Shown here piece by piece: positions 62,253-63,566 of a stretch of DNA of 63,566 nucleotides; the stretch's first letter is position 1, and the number at the start of each line of letters is the position of its first letter. The notes under the pieces are model-generated. The model saw only the letters and a program-made list of their open reading frames with translations, ran no database searches and was not told where the DNA came from. The DNA is taken from NCBI GenBank assembly GCA_020072805.1, contig JAIQGC010000013.1, forward strand, positions 1 through 63,566, written 5' to 3'. Origin of the DNA: Terriglobia bacterium (GTDB lineage: Bacteria; Acidobacteriota; Terriglobia; Acidiferrales; UBA7541). A program made the translations under genes and the position numbers.

Positions 62253-63238
62253 CGCTTCCCCGGCCATCCCGCCGCCAGCGCCGCGGCCACCAGCGGAAGC
62301 AGCAATTCGTGATGCCCGGTAATGGCGTAGCCGCGGGAGTCCGCGCCGCGGCGGCCGCGCTCGGGCGCGGTGGGACGCTTCACCACATTCTGCAGCGGGC
62401 GGTAATGCTGGATAAAATCAAAATTCGCGGTGGTAATCGGCCGCAGCGGCGCGCCCAGGTTGCGCACCACGGAAACGGCCTTCAGAAACACTTCCGGGAG
62501 AAGCACCGCCGAACCCCAGTTCAGATAAACGCCGCCGGGATGCATGCGCTTCACCAGCGCGCAGAAGAGGCGGAAATCGCGGTGCGTGGCCGCGCCCAGC
62601 GCCGCTCCGTCCGCCGCCGGATGCATGTGCGGGATGTCCGTGCCGATGGCCAGATGCACCGTCACCGGAATGCGCGCCCTATACGCCGCCGCCAGCACGC
62701 TCTGTTTGGCGTAGCGTGCGCGCAGTTTGCTCCCCGAGAGAAATCTTCCCGCGGCTTCCCCGTACCCGATGCCTTCCCACGCGGCAGCCACCGCAATTTC
62801 GTTCAGCCGCTCGCCGGTTTCCGTGGCCATGCCGAATTTTCCGCCACCCAAGCCGGCTTCCACGTCCTCGCTGGTGTGCCCGGCCAGCGCGATTTCGAAA
62901 TCGTGCACCAGCGCCGCGCCATTCATGGCGATGCCGGAGACAAACCCGCGCCGCATCAAATCAATCAGCAGCGGGGCGAGGCCAGCCTTGATCACGTGCC
63001 CGCCGATTCCCCACAAAATCGCCTTGCGCCCCTGCCTCGCCCGCTGCATCGCCGCCAGCAGGCCGCGCAAATCGGCCGCGGCCAGCAACTCCGGCAGCGA
63101 ATCTAGAAATTTCCGCAGCGACGCCGCGCCCGCCACAGGCCGCGCGAACTCTCGCACCGTCACCTTGCTCTTCCGCGAAGCCAGCGGGTAGGTGGCGATG
63201 GAACCGAGTTCGATGGGGTCAATGTCGTAGCGGGTCAT
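62249..63238 (-). CDS. Deoxyhypusine synthase-like family protein
   Basis: A 329-aa protein. The segment GGHVIKAGLAPLLIDLMRRG followed by IAMNGAALVHDFEIALAG and TSEDVEAG closely resembles deoxyhypusine synthase/homospermidine synthase-type NAD-binding regions (GAHVIKxGLxPLIIDLM, NGAAxIHDFExAL, TSEDV). The usual late Lys motif of DHS is not evident; near the end there is LNWGSAVLLPEVFLKAVSV instead. The substrate is therefore uncertain; bacterial relatives mostly remain uncharacterised. ATG 63238 is preferred to the TTG upstream. Coupled to the CPBP gene downstream. Confidence 0.75.
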   Translation of the reverse strand: MTRYDIDPIELGSIATYPLASRKSKVTVREFARPVAGAASLRKFLDSLPELLAAADLRGLLAAMQRARQGRKAILWGIGGHVIKAGLAPLLIDLMRRGFVSGIAMNGAALVHDFEIALAGHTSEDVEAGLGGGKFGMATETGERLNEIAVAAAWEGIGYGEAAGRFLSGSKLRARYAKQSVLAAAYRARIPVTVHLAIGTDIPHMHPAADGAALGAATHRDFRLFCALVKRMHPGGVYLNWGSAVLLPEVFLKAVSVVRNLGAPLRPITTANFDFIQHYRPLQNVVKRPTAPERGRRGADSRGYAITGHHELLLPLVAAALAAGWPGKR

Positions 63239-63328
63239 GGAAGAGTTCACTTTACGAGGAACCAGCCGGGCTGACAAGGATGAAGATGCCCCTGGGGCGC
63301 GAAACCAAAACAGCGCGCGCCGCAGTCG

Positions 63329-63566
63329 TCATTGTCCGCTCCGGGAATGCCCATTGCCGTTCGCTCCGGGGCTGACGCCCAGCAGCCGCGCCAGCGCCGC
63401 CCCCGTGTGCGACTTCCTGCTGCGCGCGATCTGCTCCGGCGGACCTTGCGCGACGATCTGCCCGCCGCCTTCCCCGCCCTCCGGACCCAGGTCAATGATC
63501 CAGTCGGCCTGCTTGATGACGTCCAGGTGGTGCTCGATGATCAGCACGGTGTTGCCCAGGCTGACC
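63329..63566 (-). CDS. uvrA: UvrABC system protein A, C-terminal fragment
   Basis: The gene enters from the right edge, and only the last ~78 codons are visible. [20 protein letters not shown], followed by [19 protein letters not shown], is the second ATP-binding cassette's H-loop region of UvrA; HHLDVIK holds the switch His. The tail ([18 protein letters not shown]) is short. UvrA is the damage-recognition ATPase of nucleotide excision repair. No frame anomaly in the visible part. Confidence 0.93.
   Translation of the reverse strand, partial: VSLGNTVLIIEHHLDVIKQADWIIDLGPEGGEGGGQIVAQGPPEQIARSRKSHTGAALARLLGVSPGANGNGHSRSGQ

Overview
The window looks like chromosomal DNA from a high-G+C, Gram-negative-type bacterium, most probably a member of the Acidobacteriota. 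The evidence is LpxC and several outer-membrane beta-barrels, a large TonB-dependent receptor with an N-terminal carboxypeptidase-regulatory-like domain, MacB-type permeases with long periplasmic domains, Hanks-type kinases, a CigR-like LPPGL-repeat protein, and class II (B12-dependent) ribonucleotide reductase. The lineage call is inferred from gene content; no rRNA or tRNA gene was seen.

Layout. Positions 1-15000 are mainly a minus-strand housekeeping block: lpxC, glmU, nfeD, an SPFH protein, purQ, an unnamed 118-aa gene, purL, purF, lepB, purM, then (after two plus-strand genes) a VOC protein, purN and tyrS. It joins de novo purine synthesis to envelope precursor synthesis and membrane quality control. 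Positions 15.1-22.4 kb carry an S41 protease homologue that appears to have lost both catalytic residues, a divergent polysaccharide deacetylase lipoprotein, a CPBP protease, an ABATE/CGNR regulator, an M48 protease, a coiled-coil secreted protein and a second SPFH protein. Positions 22.6-30.8 kb hold a mini zinc-ribbon gene, nrdJ with a small partner gene, a dual-specificity-type phosphatase and two tandem Ser/Thr kinases. Positions 30.8-42.9 kb hold two MacB-like permeases without an ATPase gene, a secreted DinB protein, an MFS exporter, a pair of paralogous two-repeat secreted proteins (the second interrupted by an in-frame TGA), a carboxypeptidase-regulatory-like protein, an APC permease and a START-like secreted protein.

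Positions 42.9-49.2 kb are a polysaccharide island: methyltransferase, glycosyltransferase, O-antigen-ligase-like polymerase, acyltransferase and a second glycosyltransferase. By eye it is less GC-rich than the flanks. Positions 49.2-63.6 kb contain an OmpA-like barrel, yebC-ruvC plus a secreted protein, the 1181-aa TonB-dependent receptor behind an AT-rich leader, a PPOX protein, a DUF2182/DUF1326 pair, a ClC channel, mtnA, a second CPBP protease overlapping a deoxyhypusine-synthase-like gene, and the 3' end of uvrA at the right edge.

The most interesting items are the apparently dead S41 protease coupled to a deacetylase lipoprotein, the purS-less purine cluster with an uncharacterised 118-aa gene between purL and purQ, the internally duplicated paralog pair with a TGA at a conserved Arg codon, the nrdJ partner gene, the DHS-like gene, and seven closely spaced cysteine pairs in the TonB-dependent receptor. 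All family assignments come from reading motifs; no database search was run.
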